The notes: generated by a model not told the origin, from the letters alone. A stretch of DNA of 64,000 nt from Zerene cesonia (GCF_012273895.1 NC_052121.1:9341475-9405474), one strand, 5' to 3'; shown: positions 33,098 through 46,088, counted from the first letter of the stretch. Program-made: numbers and translations.

Positions 33098-33772
33098 TTT
33101 TCGTTAATGGCAATATTATGAACGGCACGATCCTACATCGCGCTATTGAAGTGTTTCTTAATTTATTTCCCAACAACATCAATTAGGAACCAGTTTAAAT
33201 GCCTGTTTTGGATTTGTTTCATATAGTCTAATATATTTTGGTATAATTATATCCTTGAAACATATAGAGCGCTGTCAAGGGACGAAGCTCATTACATTAT
33301 AAAAACATTTTTAGGATAATTTTTGAAATAAACAATATTTTTAAAGAGTTGTTTCTTGTATCCCAGCATGCGATTTAATAAAGAAATAAGAATTACATTA
33401 AATAAAACAAAATAACTCATTATATCTCCATATAATTCCAGATGTATAAAAAAACAAAGAAACAAAATACATGACCACAGCAACAATATAAAAATGCTCT
33501 TAAATGTATGTAAAAATAATATTCCATCACTGGTTTCCAAAAGACTATACAACAACGGGAAGCTCTTACAAAGTTACATTATCTGTGCGTTGATAAAAAT
33601 ATTATTAAAACTGTATAAAGAACACTTATTCATAACAGTCACCACTCAATAACTTAAAGTAACGTAATTATGTAAATAGCATTTAATAAATATTTATTGC
33701 TCTTACAACACGCAATCGTAGTACCTCCCATTTTATTATTGACTTAAAAAGCGCGGCAAACATACCAGTACA

Positions 33773-33826
33773 ATGGCGGGCTTGCCGCCATGTTTGACAA
33801 ATGACAATACAAATTTACCGCCATAA
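33773..33826. promoter_or_regulatory. Cluster of three GCCGCCAT/ATGGCGG-type motifs
   Basis: AATGGCGGGC, GCCGCCATGT and TACCGCCATA occur within 54 bp between the convergent SOD-like and ACBP genes. The core (GCCAT/ATGGC) is that of YY1/Pleiohomeotic sites. Function is not shown; a single further copy (TTTACCGCCATC) lies at about 13799. Confidence 0.3.
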
Positions 33827-33921
33827 TGAGTGTATACGCAAACTTTGTTTTGATTTTTACACACTAACGTGTTTTACTAGCAAATGATCTCAATTGCGTG
33901 CTCTAAAGGAACATTAGGTGT

Positions 33922-36900
33922 TTATTGTAGGCCGAGAGAGTCGATGAGGCTCTGTGCCTTCGCAACGTAGGCCTTCTGTGCGTCCTCCTTTGACATTCCC
34001 TTCTTGCCGCTCCAGGCCTCGAATTTGGCTTTTCCCTTCAGGTCGAACATACCGGGCTTGGCTGAAACAAATAAAAACAATAAGCTACTTCCAAGTATCA
34101 TCAAGAATTAGACATTATAAATTGCCGAGATTCATTTATTGGGTAACTTTATGAACAATACTAGCTGCGCCGCGGTTTCACCCGCGCAAGTCTGTATCCC
34201 GTAGGAATATCGGGATAAAAAGTTGCCTATGTGTTATTCCTGCTGCGCAGCTATCTACGTGCCTAGAAAATAAATTTCATTGCAATCGGTTCAGTACTTT
34301 TTGTGTGAAAGAGTTAAAAACATTCGCATTTATAATATTAGTAGGATAGGATTATGAAGTCTGAAATGCTTAATCTTGACTCTTAGTTTCTAATCCACAT
34401 TTCTATCTAGGCACGGATTGTTGGAAGTCATATAAAAACATCTATATCTATCTAGTCATCGCCCAGTATTTAACTCGGTAATGTAACCTTCGAGTGTCCA
34501 TTACACCTTTGAGTCAATGCTCGTTATGTTAAAATAAAACAACTAATCATTCACTGTGACTAGCACCGATCAAATGTTAATAATATTTAAATCATTCTGA
34601 CTGTTCCAGACGATCCAATGGAGAATAATTAGACTTGTAAATATATCATAATATTAGTCTTGCATAATCTTATGATAACATTAACCCAACATGGAACATA
34701 GATAATAAAAGAATCTCATTATATGGTATTTACTATTTTAATCTTCTTAACCATTGATAAATTACAACAACGATCAATTATACGTTATTTTATAGGTAAT
34801 ATTATAATTTTAATGCATTCGCAATAGTCGCACGCATTCGCTTTTTTTTAACCATCTTGACATTTACCTATTCCATTTTTTAATTAAACAAAATTGTATA
34901 CCTTAAATCTTGTAAGCGACACAAGAGATAAAATTAAAAAAATATATATTCACTTGTGCCATGATTATATTTATTATGTTTGTTATAAAACCTGCACGAA
35001 TGGTCAACAGTCTTGAGTCATAAAAATATTTACGTATAGCAATCCACAATAGAATAGCTTTGACCTCGACGTTACGCTTGACACTGATGTAATGGCTCAT
35101 CATTTTGTTAATCTTTATATCATAGTCAAAGAAATATGAGAAATTTCTAACTTTCACTTATCAAAATGATAAAAATACATTTGCACGAAAAACTCACTGT
35201 AGGTTTACGTTATCTGTGCACTGATGATGACCAATTCAAAATGATGTCATTCAAAACGAATAGTTAAACATGAATCATCTACTTTTCTTAAGAAAAAATA
35301 TACTCGAATCGAGTGCAATGAGCGCAAAAATCTCATTATAATGTAACCTTCGTCGTCAGAATACTAGCCGCCCGGCTCGAGATGCCAGGCACAAAAACAT
35401 AATAAAATATTTAATATACGTATAGTCTATGACACTAATAGACAACGTGGTTTTCTACTGGTAAATATATCGAATGTTCTCGAAGACCTCTTTCTATTAC
35501 CCTAATTTTATTAGATTAAGATACTCAGATCAATTTATAAGCACCTGGGCACCTATCTGTAAGCACTCCATATTCCCTCATTTCCAATCGCTTACACATA
35601 CTAATATGATGGGCTTATCAGTTAGTTATCAGGCATTACCTTCTGAATTTTTGTGTATTAATATAAGCATACTTAGCTGAAACCCTATCAGCGGATACGA
35701 TATAAGAATCGAATTATGAGATAAATAATAAACAACAGATTTATACACAGCAAGATAAACCTATTCTACGAAAGATTTTTTAGGATTTTCTAGTGGTTTT
35801 CTTTGGGATTTTCATAATCGAAGCATGTTGATACAACTATCTTTAACATTAATGCGCAGTACAATTAACAATAAATATAAACAACTATACACATAGTTTA
35901 TGCATGATAAAAATTAAATCCTATAAAGAAATTTCCAACACACATTTTCTTTATTTGACAAAACTCGTAGGTACAAAAAATATCAATGGTTATTATTTAA
36001 CAACGTAAAATAAACTTAAGAATCGTCTTAATTTTGAATTTACGCAGCATCCTTAGCTTCTGGAATATAATGGAAACTGTAATAGCCAAAGAGATACCCT
36101 TAGATTAAATCACAGTAAATACTATTATATACTATGATTAGCTGTAAGTATTTTCTGGCCTATTACAAACGTTGAAAAGTTTCAAGTAGGTAATATTACT
36201 GTGTACAATTGAAAGGGTACTATTTATTATTATGATACGTCCCAGCGTAAGGTAATAACCCACACATAATGTACTTTTACTTAACGCCTGATAACGTATA
36301 AACTGGATGTTAATTCTCAAATTTGCTTTATATATTACTTTTGACCGCCTCCTTAGTGCAGTGGTTAACGTCTGAGCGTAGAACCGAGAGGTCTTTGGTT
36401 CGATCCGCGGATGGGACACAAGAATAAGGCTCAATCTGTCAGGACACAGAAGGCTGATCACCTACTTGTCTAAAAAGAAAATCGATAAGTGAAACAAGAG
36501 ACACGAAACTTCACTTTTTATCAGTATGAAATTTGATAGGTACACATTTAGTTTTTTTATATAAAATTTTCCACGTCGACATAAAAGGCCGTAATATATT
36601 ATTCAAATTTATACTCTTGATTTGGTGAAGGTTTTAACGTTCAATAATTAATACTGATACAAGTTTTCAATCGATATGGAGCTACAAGTATGTACTTGTA
36701 TATGTATACTGTCTAGTGAAATAATTAACTTTTTCTATCACAACAAACTAAGACGTAACCTGGTTCCGAAGGATTAAAAAAAATCATATTTAAAAATCGA
36801 ATGATGGACAATGTATTACTGTCAGGATACAACTTAAAGCATGTTATAATATCTTTGATCTGACTTTAACCAACAGAGGTATATGCGAATAAAAAAACAT

Positions 36901-38878
36901 TGAAAATTCCCAAACGGTTGTTAAAAGGTACGTCGTAATTCTTTAATTATTATTGTTTCAATGAAGTCTCAGGAAAAATGATCGAATATATTTTTTATTA
37001 TTACAATTATGACTTTCCGCAGCGTTGTATCCTCGCTATACAAGGACAATATAACGGTAAAGTCGTTTTACGTAACGGTAAACCACAAAATCACACTCGA
37101 ATATCCTTAACAGCTTGTAAACAGGAAAGAAAGTGGACTTGCGTGAGTGGACAGACGCTATTGCAACAAAAATAAACGGTATAATATAAATCTTTGAATG
37201 TATTTCTTATTTATGTAACAAACAAAAAATTTTTGGTTATCTCTGAATTTTAATAATTCAAGTATGAAATAAATGATAAAAAGCAAATATACAAGATTAG
37301 AAAAAAGTGATTTTTTTTTCACAAAAAGTTTTTCTCCCAGAGACATTATCGTTGGACTGTAATTAGCAAATATTTACCGTTTTCGGTGTCATAGACGATA
37401 AAATGTGAGAATTTTTTCTAATAAAGTCAAGAATAAAACCCAACTGAAACACAGAGACAATGAGTTTGAATGAGTTTCAATCAAAATCTATTTAAGATTT
37501 ATTTAATGTCAAAACTTGTACTGGAGAATGATAACCAACCTGCTGGGTCAGCATCCCCGACTGTGCCCTGTTTGAACAGAGCGTAAATCTCCAGGAGATC
37601 AGCATCACTGGGGCGGGACTTCAGCTTCTTAATGTTCTCGGCGGCTTGGTCGAATTGCTGCAAAAAGAATCTTAATTCAATACTTAACTTGCATCTGCAG
37701 TCTGCCCATATTTGTTCTTATGACAATAGATGTCTCCTAGTAGAGACATTTCAACGTGATTATCATTTAACCACATTCATAGAGACAAGCTTAGTTTTCT
37801 ATTGAATTTGGTGGCCCTAACAACCACAACCTTGTTACTAAAGTATAGTTTTTTTTTTAGTAGAATAGTTCAGGAAAACAATATATTTTGATTGTCCCTG
37901 CAGTCAGCATTAAAGCGTTGCAGAGGAACAAATTCCTTTATTTAAAGATTGCTACTCATTTACTACACGCAGACATGATCATAGTATTGAAGCTTGATTA
38001 AGGATAATTCCCAAGCGTTCACTATTAACCTAAACTGTTAAAAACCTAACAGTCAGTGTATAAATAAACAAATGTCCTTGTACTTTAAACACATTATAAT
38101 AAAATGTTGCCACTATAATTACTATGTTCTTTGCATAATAAATGTAACATTGAAAAATTTACTCTTTAACCCTATTTGACCTCTAAAAACAAGTTTGTTT
38201 TTCTTCCTGGGCTATGTCTACTTAACCCAAAAACAAAAGTATATGACTGCTTAACCTGACTATGCCTGGGTAGTCTTTATTTGAAAGTTTTTCAAACTTT
38301 TAATAGTTATAATGCTTATTCATAGAAAATTTCAAATTTGCTCCAGTTCCATTCATAATAAATTGTATTACAAACACAACTTTCTTTTATATAAGGTATT
38401 TAGATGAATGATGTTTTTTTAAAATGTACATAATATAATAATAGGTAATATTGATAAACAAATTTGTATTTCTAGGATTTTAATGATATCAAATTCAAAT
38501 TTATTAATTCCCCATGTGTAGGTACAAAATCTTTATTAGTTAATAATAATAATAAATACTTATTATGTATTTTAATATTAGAAAATTTGTATTCCTCACA
38601 GATTTTATAACAAATTTGTAATAAACATAACTTTAAATCACAAAGAACATTATTTACTCATTAAAAATATCACCAGTAGTATAAAAAGTGATACAGTTAC
38701 ATAGCAACAGCATAATTATAGCGGACACTCAACTTTCTAAAGAAAATACACTATAATGATTTCACATACCTAACAGAAACATTACACATAAATTATCATA
38801 ATATTACGTGTACTCTATGACCTCTAAGTAACTTAAAAGACCTTTAATAAAATGTATACATACCTCTTGGAGAGACAT
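33922..38878 (-). CDS. Acyl-CoA-binding protein, copy 1 (90 aa, three coding exons)
   Basis: This small cytosolic four-helix protein binds long-chain acyl-CoA esters and delivers them for lipid synthesis or beta-oxidation. The vertebrate homologue is also called diazepam-binding inhibitor. Coding exons are complement(38864-38878, 37540-37657, 33922-34061), with phases 0 and 1 at the joins. The five-residue first exon (MSLQE) precedes the core beginning QFDQAAENIKKLKSRPSDAD. Ligand residues are kept: Tyr in EIYALFKQ, its Lys, the Lys of GKAKF and the Tyr of KAYVAK. The PGMFDLKGKAKFEAW and KKGMSKEDA signatures are intact, and 90 residues is the typical insect length. The stop TAA lies inside an AATAAA hexamer. 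A UTR acceptor at 38900 and a leader donor at 39054 indicate a non-coding first exon. It converges with the SOD-like gene. Confidence 0.96.
34161..34346 (-). mobile_element. Lep1-type non-autonomous Helitron, internally deleted
   Basis: CTAGCTGCGCCGCGGTTTCA to TTATAATATTAGTAGGA, with part of the ACACACATCCTTACAAACTT segment missing. It lies in ACBP copy 1 intron 2, about 100 bp from exon 3. Confidence 0.85.
36343..36514 (+). mobile_element. tRNA-derived SINE (family B), complete but diverged
   Basis: GACCGCCTCCTTAGTGCAGT and GGTTAACG (A-box region), then GGTTCGATCC (B box), then CAGGACACAGAAGGCTGATC and an AAGTGAAACAAGAGACACGA tail. It has the same layout as 59574-59782. It lies in ACBP copy 1 intron 2. 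Confidence 0.8.
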
Positions 38879-39053
38879 GGTGATTTGCGAAGTTATTGAC
38901 CTAAAAAAAAGTAAAAATATTTAATCTGTAACTAGTGACTATCTACATAAAAACTACGTGACCGGTTTTAATCGCTATTTACCTAGCTAGATATCAATAC
39001 GAACTGGATACGATTAGATTAAAAACCTACTTAAAAATTATACACACACTTAC

Positions 39054-39100
39054 TTAGAATTGAAGGAACGAAGAGCGACGTCTGCTCACTTTGAATTATT
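39054..39100 (-). other. Likely non-coding leader exon of ACBP copy 1
   Basis: CAATTCTAA|GTAAGTG on the minus strand is a donor at 39054, about 150 bp upstream of the acceptor (TTTTTTTTAG, exon start 38900) that precedes the start codon. The 5' limit is a guess. Confidence 0.5.
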
Positions 39101-39807
39101 GTACACAACTAAATATATTCTGATTATCAGGTAATTGTGAAACTGTTCGGAACTGCAAGGAAGCAGTACGTGTTTTAATTTAATACGTCAGCGCGCATTA
39201 ACACTTATATCACTTTGATTAGCTGAATATATTGATTAATAATAGTCCACAAAAGGACACGCGAATTTTGTAAAAGAATTGTATGCATATACAAAAAATG
39301 TTGTGGCCCCTAATTCTGATTTCTGAGGCTACAGATACTGATTCAGAATTCTATAAAAATTAAGAAGTTGCAATTTTGACATTGATGAATAAACTTAGGT
39401 TAGTTTGTCACTGTTCAATGGTCAAGAATGACATTGTCAACAAAAGTCGCGTTCGGGTAATTAGGTAAAAGTGTTATTGTATGACTTCATATAACAATAC
39501 TATTCTGTGCTTAAAAAATATTGTAATTTTTTTCTTAAACCTACGTCTATAATACAGATTTGTCAAGATGTTGCTTTCTGCTTGTTTCCTTTACTTATAA
39601 GATAGAAAACTATATGCTACAATTCACATTGAGGTTAGAGTATAATGTTAAATTGATTAAGAATATATTTACAAAATTTTTAATCTTACTACATATAGAA
39701 GATTAAGCTTACTTCTAGAACACCAACACTTATTACCTATACAGCTAGACCAACATAATTTTTCACAGAAAATAATACAAAAATTAAAACTTTGGACGTT
39801 TATAGAT

Positions 39808-40025
39808 ACTTGCTTTTCACTCGCGGTTTCACCCGCTGCGTTTATAAAAAAATATAGATAGTCCCGGCGTTTTCCCGCATAGTTCCCATTCCAGAGATAT
39901 TGCCGGGATAAAAACTACCATATATCTTCTTTTATTCTTATGTTCATTTTATCCAAGTCAGTTCGATAGTTTAAGCGTGAAGAAGGCACAGACAGAATTA
40001 CTTTCGCATTATAGCGCCATCTAGT
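39808..40025 (-). mobile_element. Degenerate Helitron-like element
   Basis: TGCTTTTCACTCGCGGTTTC and ACCCGCTGCG at the left resemble a Helitron hairpin end in reverse. The body (CCCGCATAGTTCCCATTCCA, then GATATTGCCGGGATAAAAAC) is typical of this element class. The right end is unclear. It lies between the two ACBP genes. Confidence 0.5.
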
Positions 40026-40251
40026 CACAAACTAGACATAGTTTGTATTATGGATATTTTGGAAACGATGAAGTCGATTATTTAAAGCACTATATTATTA
40101 AAATTTAATTATAAATGCATAAACATGTTACAATAGAAAAACCCAAGGTTATACGGTACATAATTCTTGCACAAAGGCAGTTTCACCACGCTCCAGCACT
40201 TTAAAAATAGTATACAGCCAGCAAATAAAACGACACGATTAAAAAAATTAA

Positions 40252-40257
40252 TTTATT
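40252..40257 (-). terminator. Poly(A) signal of ACBP copy 2
   Basis: AATAAA on the minus strand, about 55 nt past the stop at 40313. Confidence 0.6.
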
Positions 40258-40312
40258 CAGTAACAGATTGCCAAAAGCACTTAATCATAATTAAATTAAT
40301 CTAGACTTATAT

Positions 40313-43300
40313 TTAAGCGTATTTGGATTGGAGCTGATTGGCCATGTCGATGTATTGCTTCTTAGCATCATCCTGGGACATTCCCTTACGGCCAGTCCAG
40401 GCCTTGAACTTGGCGCTGCTTACAACATCAGTTGCACTGGGTGCAGCTGCAAAAATAATAAACACGTAAAGCATTTAATAGTAGGCTATGGAGGATATGG
40501 GTTGATATTAAGAATAAATGTATTGTTTGACATACTATTTCTTTTTAAATTCTAGTCGGTCTCTTTCGCACTATAAGCATATTACACTATATTATGAGCG
40601 TATTATGAGCGTATACGTTAAAGCTTAAGACCAACTAAACACTGAACATAACTACCAGGAAATATTGTGTTGGTATGAATAAACATTTGAATGTTATCTG
40701 TATATGTAAATGTAAATTCAACATTATTTGACGACCTGTTAAGGGTTAACAAAACTAATCCTATCCAACTCATATTATAAATGCGAAAGTTTGTAAGGAT
40801 GTGTGTGTTTGTTTCTCTTACACGCAAAAACTACAGAACCGATTACAATGAAATTTAATAGATAGATAACTGGACTAGTGGAATAACATAGGCTTTTTAT
40901 CCCGATATTCCTACGGAAAACAGTCTTTAATATTCCGTATATTACAGTGAATTAAAGCTGAATGAGTGATGTGTATAATTTATTTCTTAATAATATATTC
41001 ATGTTTGTCCTCCCAGCGTCAAATATGTTTTTGAACGTTTACATTTAGAATAAACAGGAAACTGGACGAAATTTTAAAAGCTGTCCTTACTATTTCCTTT
41101 TAAATCTCTAAATGTCACAATTTTCCTGTATTACATGAAAAATTATGTTTGTTTCTAAATTATGTATGAATTTATATGCCGAGGTACTTTCCTCATTATA
41201 CAACCTACCTAGGTCAATTAAAAGTGCGATAGGATTGAACATAATTAAAATCTTTGAATCGTTTGCACCAATCTTTCTCGATAACTTTAATATAGAATAA
41301 TTATTTTAAAAAGCTTAACCTTATTCATTGCTAGCACTATACTTAATTTAAGTGGGACCACATAGCAGACAACAGCGTTCGAATAAAGAAAGAATCATTA
41401 AAATCGGTCCACCTAGTAAAAAGTATAACATGGTTAACAAATACAAAAATATGCAGTCAAAATGTAATAACTATTAAATATAATAATATAAATAACTATT
41501 AAAATAATAACTGTTTCTGTTAATATCTCATCTACTGGCAAGGAAATATAAAGTGAGGAAATCGGTATGTGACCACCTGCACTTGAAGAGAGAAAGGTGG
41601 AAATAGCTCAGCGGGCAAAAAGATCTATGGAATTTACTATAGGGTGTAAAGTCGACAAAACACATGGCACATGGTCCCGAGCCGGAATCTGAGATCTCCA
41701 TCATTAGATGACGAACGTATTAAGGTCATCATTTAATCACATTAGTACCTGGATGACCGAGCTTTGCTCGGTCAAACGCCTCCTATTTGTTAAAAAAGTA
41801 AGTTTAAGTCGAGAAAACACGAATATGACATTTTCTAAAAAAGATAACCTATATATATATATATATATGCATACAAGAATTGCTCGTTTAAAGATATAAG
41901 ATGTTTTGGAGCTCTGAATAGAGCCCATACGAATAACACTATTCGTGAATTTGCAAAGAAGCATCACCATAGTAACACCAGGATAATCATAAGCTAAAAT
42001 GTTTCCAAAGTTATAGATACGTCGATACGTTGAAAGTCAGGTAATTGCCCGACTTGTGCAGCCGAGCGAACGAGATGTTNNNNNNNNNNNNNNNNNNNNN
42101 NNNNNNNNNNNNNNNNNNNNNNNNNNNNNNNNNNNNNNNNNNNNNNNNNNNNNNNNNNNNNNNNNNNNNNNNNNNNNNNNNNNNNNNNNNNNNNNNNNNN
42201 NNNNNNNNNNNNNNNNNNNNNNNNNNNNNNNNNNNNNNNNNNNNNNNNNNNNNNNNNNNNNNNNNNNNNNNNNNNNNNNNNNNNNNNNNNNNNNNNNNNN
42301 NNNNNNNNNNNNNNNNNNNNNNNNNNNNNNNNNNNNNNNNNNNNNNNNNNNNNNNNNNNNNNNNNNNNNNNNNNNNNNNNNNNNNNNNNNNNNNNNNNNN
42401 NNNNNNNNNNNNNNNNNNNNNNNNNNNNNNNNNNNNNNNNNNNNNNNNNNNNNNNNNNNNNNNNNNNNNNNNNNNNNNNNNNNNNNNNNNNNNNNNNNNN
42501 NNNNNNNNNNNNNNNNNNNNNNNNNNNNNNNNNNNNNNNNNNNNNNNNNNNNNNNNNNNNNNNNNNNNNNNNNNNNNNNNNNNNNNNNNNNNNNNNNNNN
42601 NNNNNNNNNNNNNNNNNNNNNNNNNNNNNNNNNNNNNNNNNNNNNNNNNNNNNNNNNNNNNNNNNNNNNNNNNNNNNNNNNNNNNNNNNNNNNNNNNNNN
42701 NNNNNNNNNNNNNNNNNNNNNNNNNNNNNNNNNNNNNNNNNNNNNNNNNNNNNNNNNNNNNNNNNNNNNNNNNNNNNNNNNNNNNNNNNNNNNNNNNNNN
42801 NNNNNNNNNNNNNNNNNNNNNNNNNNNNNNNNNNNNNNNNNNNNNNNNNNNNNNNNNNNNNNNNNNNNNNNNNNNNNNNNNNNNNNNNNNNNNNNNNNNN
42901 NNNNNNNNNNNNNNNNNNNNNNNNNNNNNNNNNNNNNNNNNNNNNNNNNNNNNNNNNNNNNNNNNNNNNNNNNNNNNNNNNNNNNNNNNNNNNNNNNNNN
43001 NNNNNNNNNNNNNNNNNNNNNNNNNNNNNNNNNNNNNNNNNNNNNNNNNNNNNNNNNNNNNNNNNNNNNNNNNNNNNNNAATTTGTTTTATTAGTACGAG
43101 TGAAAGAGATCGACTTATCAACGTTACGTTACGTATGTATAACCTTTATGTACCTGTATGTATGTATGTGTATATAAATAACCTGTCCATGATACTGACC
43201 AATGTTGACGTCGCCGATGGTGGCCTGCTTGTACAGAGAGTAAAGAGCCAGGTTCTCATTGTCGGAGGGCTTTGTCTTCCAGTTCCTTACGGATTCAGCG

Positions 43301-43554
43301 ACTGAATTGAATTGCTGTAAACCACATACATTCCTATTATTTAAAATTGTTCAAGTATTTATAAGCATCAACACTTATAAGATTAAGAACTAGTCAGTAT
43401 AACTTTCTTAGAAGTCGGTTTCTCCAGAGAATCAATTTAAGTATAAAATGAATTTGAATCAAAATTTACAATATCTACTGCTGAAGGAAGGGCAAAGAAA
43501 GAAACACATTTATAAAAGTGATCTGGATTTTGTGCTCACCTCGTTAAGGGACAT
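40313..43554 (-). CDS. Acyl-CoA-binding protein, copy 2, diverged (87 aa, three coding exons)
   Basis: Coding exons are complement(43540-43554, 43200-43314, 40313-40446). The first exon again encodes five residues (MSLNE), and the joins have phases 0 and 1, exactly as in the neighbouring ACBP, so the two arose by tandem duplication. Kept are both Tyr and the Lys of LYSLYKQATIGD, the Lys of SAKFKAW, the KGMSQDDA signature and the Tyr of KQYIDM. Changed is the normally conserved (R)PGxxDxxGK loop, here APSATDVVSSAK, lacking the Pro-Gly and Gly-Lys pairs. Acyl-CoA binding is probably kept, but specificity or expression may differ. Intron 2 contains the 1000-N gap. A UTR acceptor (exon start 43577) and a distant leader donor (45506) suggest a non-coding first exon. 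Confidence 0.95.
40755..40920 (+). mobile_element. Lep1-type Helitron, 3' end missing
   Basis: CATATTATAAATGCGAAAGT through GGCTTTTTATCCCGATATTC and CTACGGAAAAC; the hairpin and CTAG end are lost. It lies in ACBP copy 2 intron 2. Confidence 0.75.
42080..43079. other. Assembly gap (1000 N)
   Basis: Exactly 1000 N inside intron 2 of ACBP copy 2. Exon sequences on both sides are intact and in phase, so the gene model does not depend on it. Confidence 0.99.
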
Positions 43555-44130
43555 GTTGAATATAATTTATTGGAGATCTGAAAAAAATACAAGAAATCAT
43601 TAAGCTAATGATAATAATAAAAACATCTTTATTCAGTCCTCACAACATTAGTAGATTACATAAACTTAAAAATACAGATAAGAGAAAGGATATCTTATAA
43701 TAATTACGGTATGTGTCTTCGCCTAATAAATTCACGCTTTATAACTACAATTTTGCTTAAATATTAAAGACAGTTAGAAAATACCCAAATAGAACAATAT
43801 CTATATAGTTATATAGTTGAATATAATTTTAATAAATGTATACCTAGTAAGTATGCTAATGAATTATTAGATGTATGGGAGTACCTAAGTAACGCTAATC
43901 ATATATTTTTAGAAGAACATTTATATGTACCTACTTTAAATTTATATGTTTATATTACATTTTATCGAAGCCTCAAATTATGGCAAAAATTTATAGAACT
44001 GTAAAGGTTTATGACTCCTGTAATAAGTTATTATATTATTTTTCAATCGTTCGTTAAAATAAATTCATCAAATATTGTTTCAAACAATATGTACTTTCTA
44101 TACAATAAGTTTAACCAACGACTAATTATA

Positions 44131-44415
44131 GTGGTGGCTCAGTGGCGAGGACCTCGGACATAGGATCCATAAGTCGGGGTTCGAGACCAGGCGGGCGTGC
44201 AGGAAATAAATTGATTTCTCAATTTATCTGCGCATGGATAACATCAACACTGCTCAAAACGGTGAACGAAAAAATGGTGAGGAAAGCGGCATAGCGGCAC
44301 ATCTGCCAACCTATGGTGATGGATGATTATGGTCCGAACCTTCATAGGAGGCCTGTGTCCGAAAAGTGGGAAAAGTGGGTAAAACATATTATATGGGCTG
44401 CTGATGATGAAAGAA
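44131..44415 (+). mobile_element. SINE-like element, family C, most complete copy
   Basis: GTGGTGGCTCAGTGGCGAGG, ACCTCGGAC, GTCGGGGTTCGAGACCAGGC (B-box-like), TTTATCTGCGCATGGATAAC, CATAGGAGGCCTGTGTCC and a final ATGATGA-rich tail. The head suggests derivation from a tRNA or another pol III gene. It lies in ACBP copy 2 intron 1. Confidence 0.75.
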
Positions 44416-45505
44416 TAATGATGATAAAGGTCTGAAAAATCGGCTTCAAACAGTTTAGGTTGAATATAACTCCTTATAGCTAAGTATTTATTACGAACAA
44501 TGCATTGATATTTATTACCTAATCACTTTCAATAATATCTACTTATTAGTACCTACCATGTCTCGTCAATATGTAGATAAAGAATAAGGCATCAAGGCCA
44601 TAATTTATGCCGCAGTTACACGTAAAAGATTATTTGAATAAAGAGTCAAACAAAATTGTCCGCTATTACTATTTACTAGTAAAAATTACTTTTACTCGTT
44701 GATATGATTAGATTACATTGACACGCTATTATTAGCTTTACTGTATGTGTATGTGTTTGTATGTAACAGACTCCAATTAGACAATAGACTCGATAATGCT
44801 CCATTTTAACGAGAGATTTAATGCAATAAATATAAGGATTAGTGGCAATACACTAATTTCATGAGCTTATCTCATTATTTTTAATAGGACTGCCTGGATT
44901 CCATAATTTCCTTACGTAAGTTGGTATAGGTGCTCTGTATAAGAGCAAGTGAGACAATTTGGTTGACGATAACATAAAACGCATTTTTAAGTTTTTTTTA
45001 TCGGTATATCCTAGGTATTTGATGTTATAAAAACAGATATTAAGACATCGTATATAAGTGTATAATCTATGTTAAGACATCGTCCGAATCATAAATGTTT
45101 TTATTGCTATTTATATATCTGCTGTATGTTATTATTTAGATAAAATCTGCATAAACTAATAAGTTATATCCATAAATTATGTAACTATGATTTAAAAAGC
45201 GTTACCTACTATTTCGTGCTCGAAGAATAAATAAAAAAAGAAAAACATTAAAGTTTTCGCAACAAATAAAAATATTCACAAATTTTCACTTTATTTGCAT
45301 AATTCAAAATGAAATCACAATAAAAATAACACAAATCATGAACTAAAATAATGTTTTTGAATTAAAGAATTGTTTTAGACACAAAACAATTTGAAATCCA
45401 CACCTAACTAAATGAAAAGTTTTCCTAAAAATAACACTCACAAAACAATTTAATTCATATTTATATATTATTTTTATTAAATTAATGTTTATAAAAAATA
45501 CTCAC

Positions 45506-45560
45506 CAAGAGGTTAAAGCAAGAAGCTCTAGCAAGTCACTGACGAAGTCGCCAGTCGAAC
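45506..45560 (-). other. Likely non-coding leader exon of ACBP copy 2
   Basis: On the minus strand GCTTTAACCTCTTG|GTGAGT gives a donor at 45506; the next acceptor is at 43577, just before the start codon. The upstream limit is a guess. Confidence 0.45.
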
Positions 45561-45808
45561 CTCGTATTAAATTTTCACGGTTCCTGCTCTTATCGGAATG
45601 TATTATCCAATTAATTTAGGGCTTGTAAATAAAACTTATACACAGCTATCGGTTTTTCTTGAGACATTTTTCTTTTCTGATTGTTTAATATTTTTTGAAT
45701 GAAAGAAAATGAGATTCTATTTAGTAATTTGTAACTAGTTTGTATCTCAATAATTAATATTATATTATCTAAATACGTAACTCTTAAGTATGTATTTGTG
45801 TGTATGTA

Positions 45809-46088
45809 TCACACCCCCACAGAAAACCGGCGTGAAATAACAGCATGCTATTGTGTTTCTTATGGTGAGTGGGGGAGCCGGAGGCCTATATTCTTTTCCT
45901 TACCCTTCACAGTCCTTCCCTTTATTCTTCTCGTCAATCCTGTCTAAATTCCTTCCCAATTTGAAGTCGGCTATCCATTTGAAGAGGCTAAAGATCTGCA
46001 ATTGACCTTATGCCTCTTCAAATGTTCATAGGCGGTGGTAGCGCTTACCGTCAGACGACCAGCTCCATTGCCGACTATGACATAAAAA
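45809..46088 (+). mobile_element. SINE-like element, family A, 5' truncated
   Basis: It begins at CACACCCCCACAGAAAACCG and runs to CGACTATGACATAAAAAAAC, with the middle of the diverged subfamily (GAAGTCGGCTATCCATTTGA). Confidence 0.8.

Noticed and set aside
41850..41875. (TA)n run as a possible functional site
   Set aside because: Ordinary dinucleotide microsatellite in an intron.
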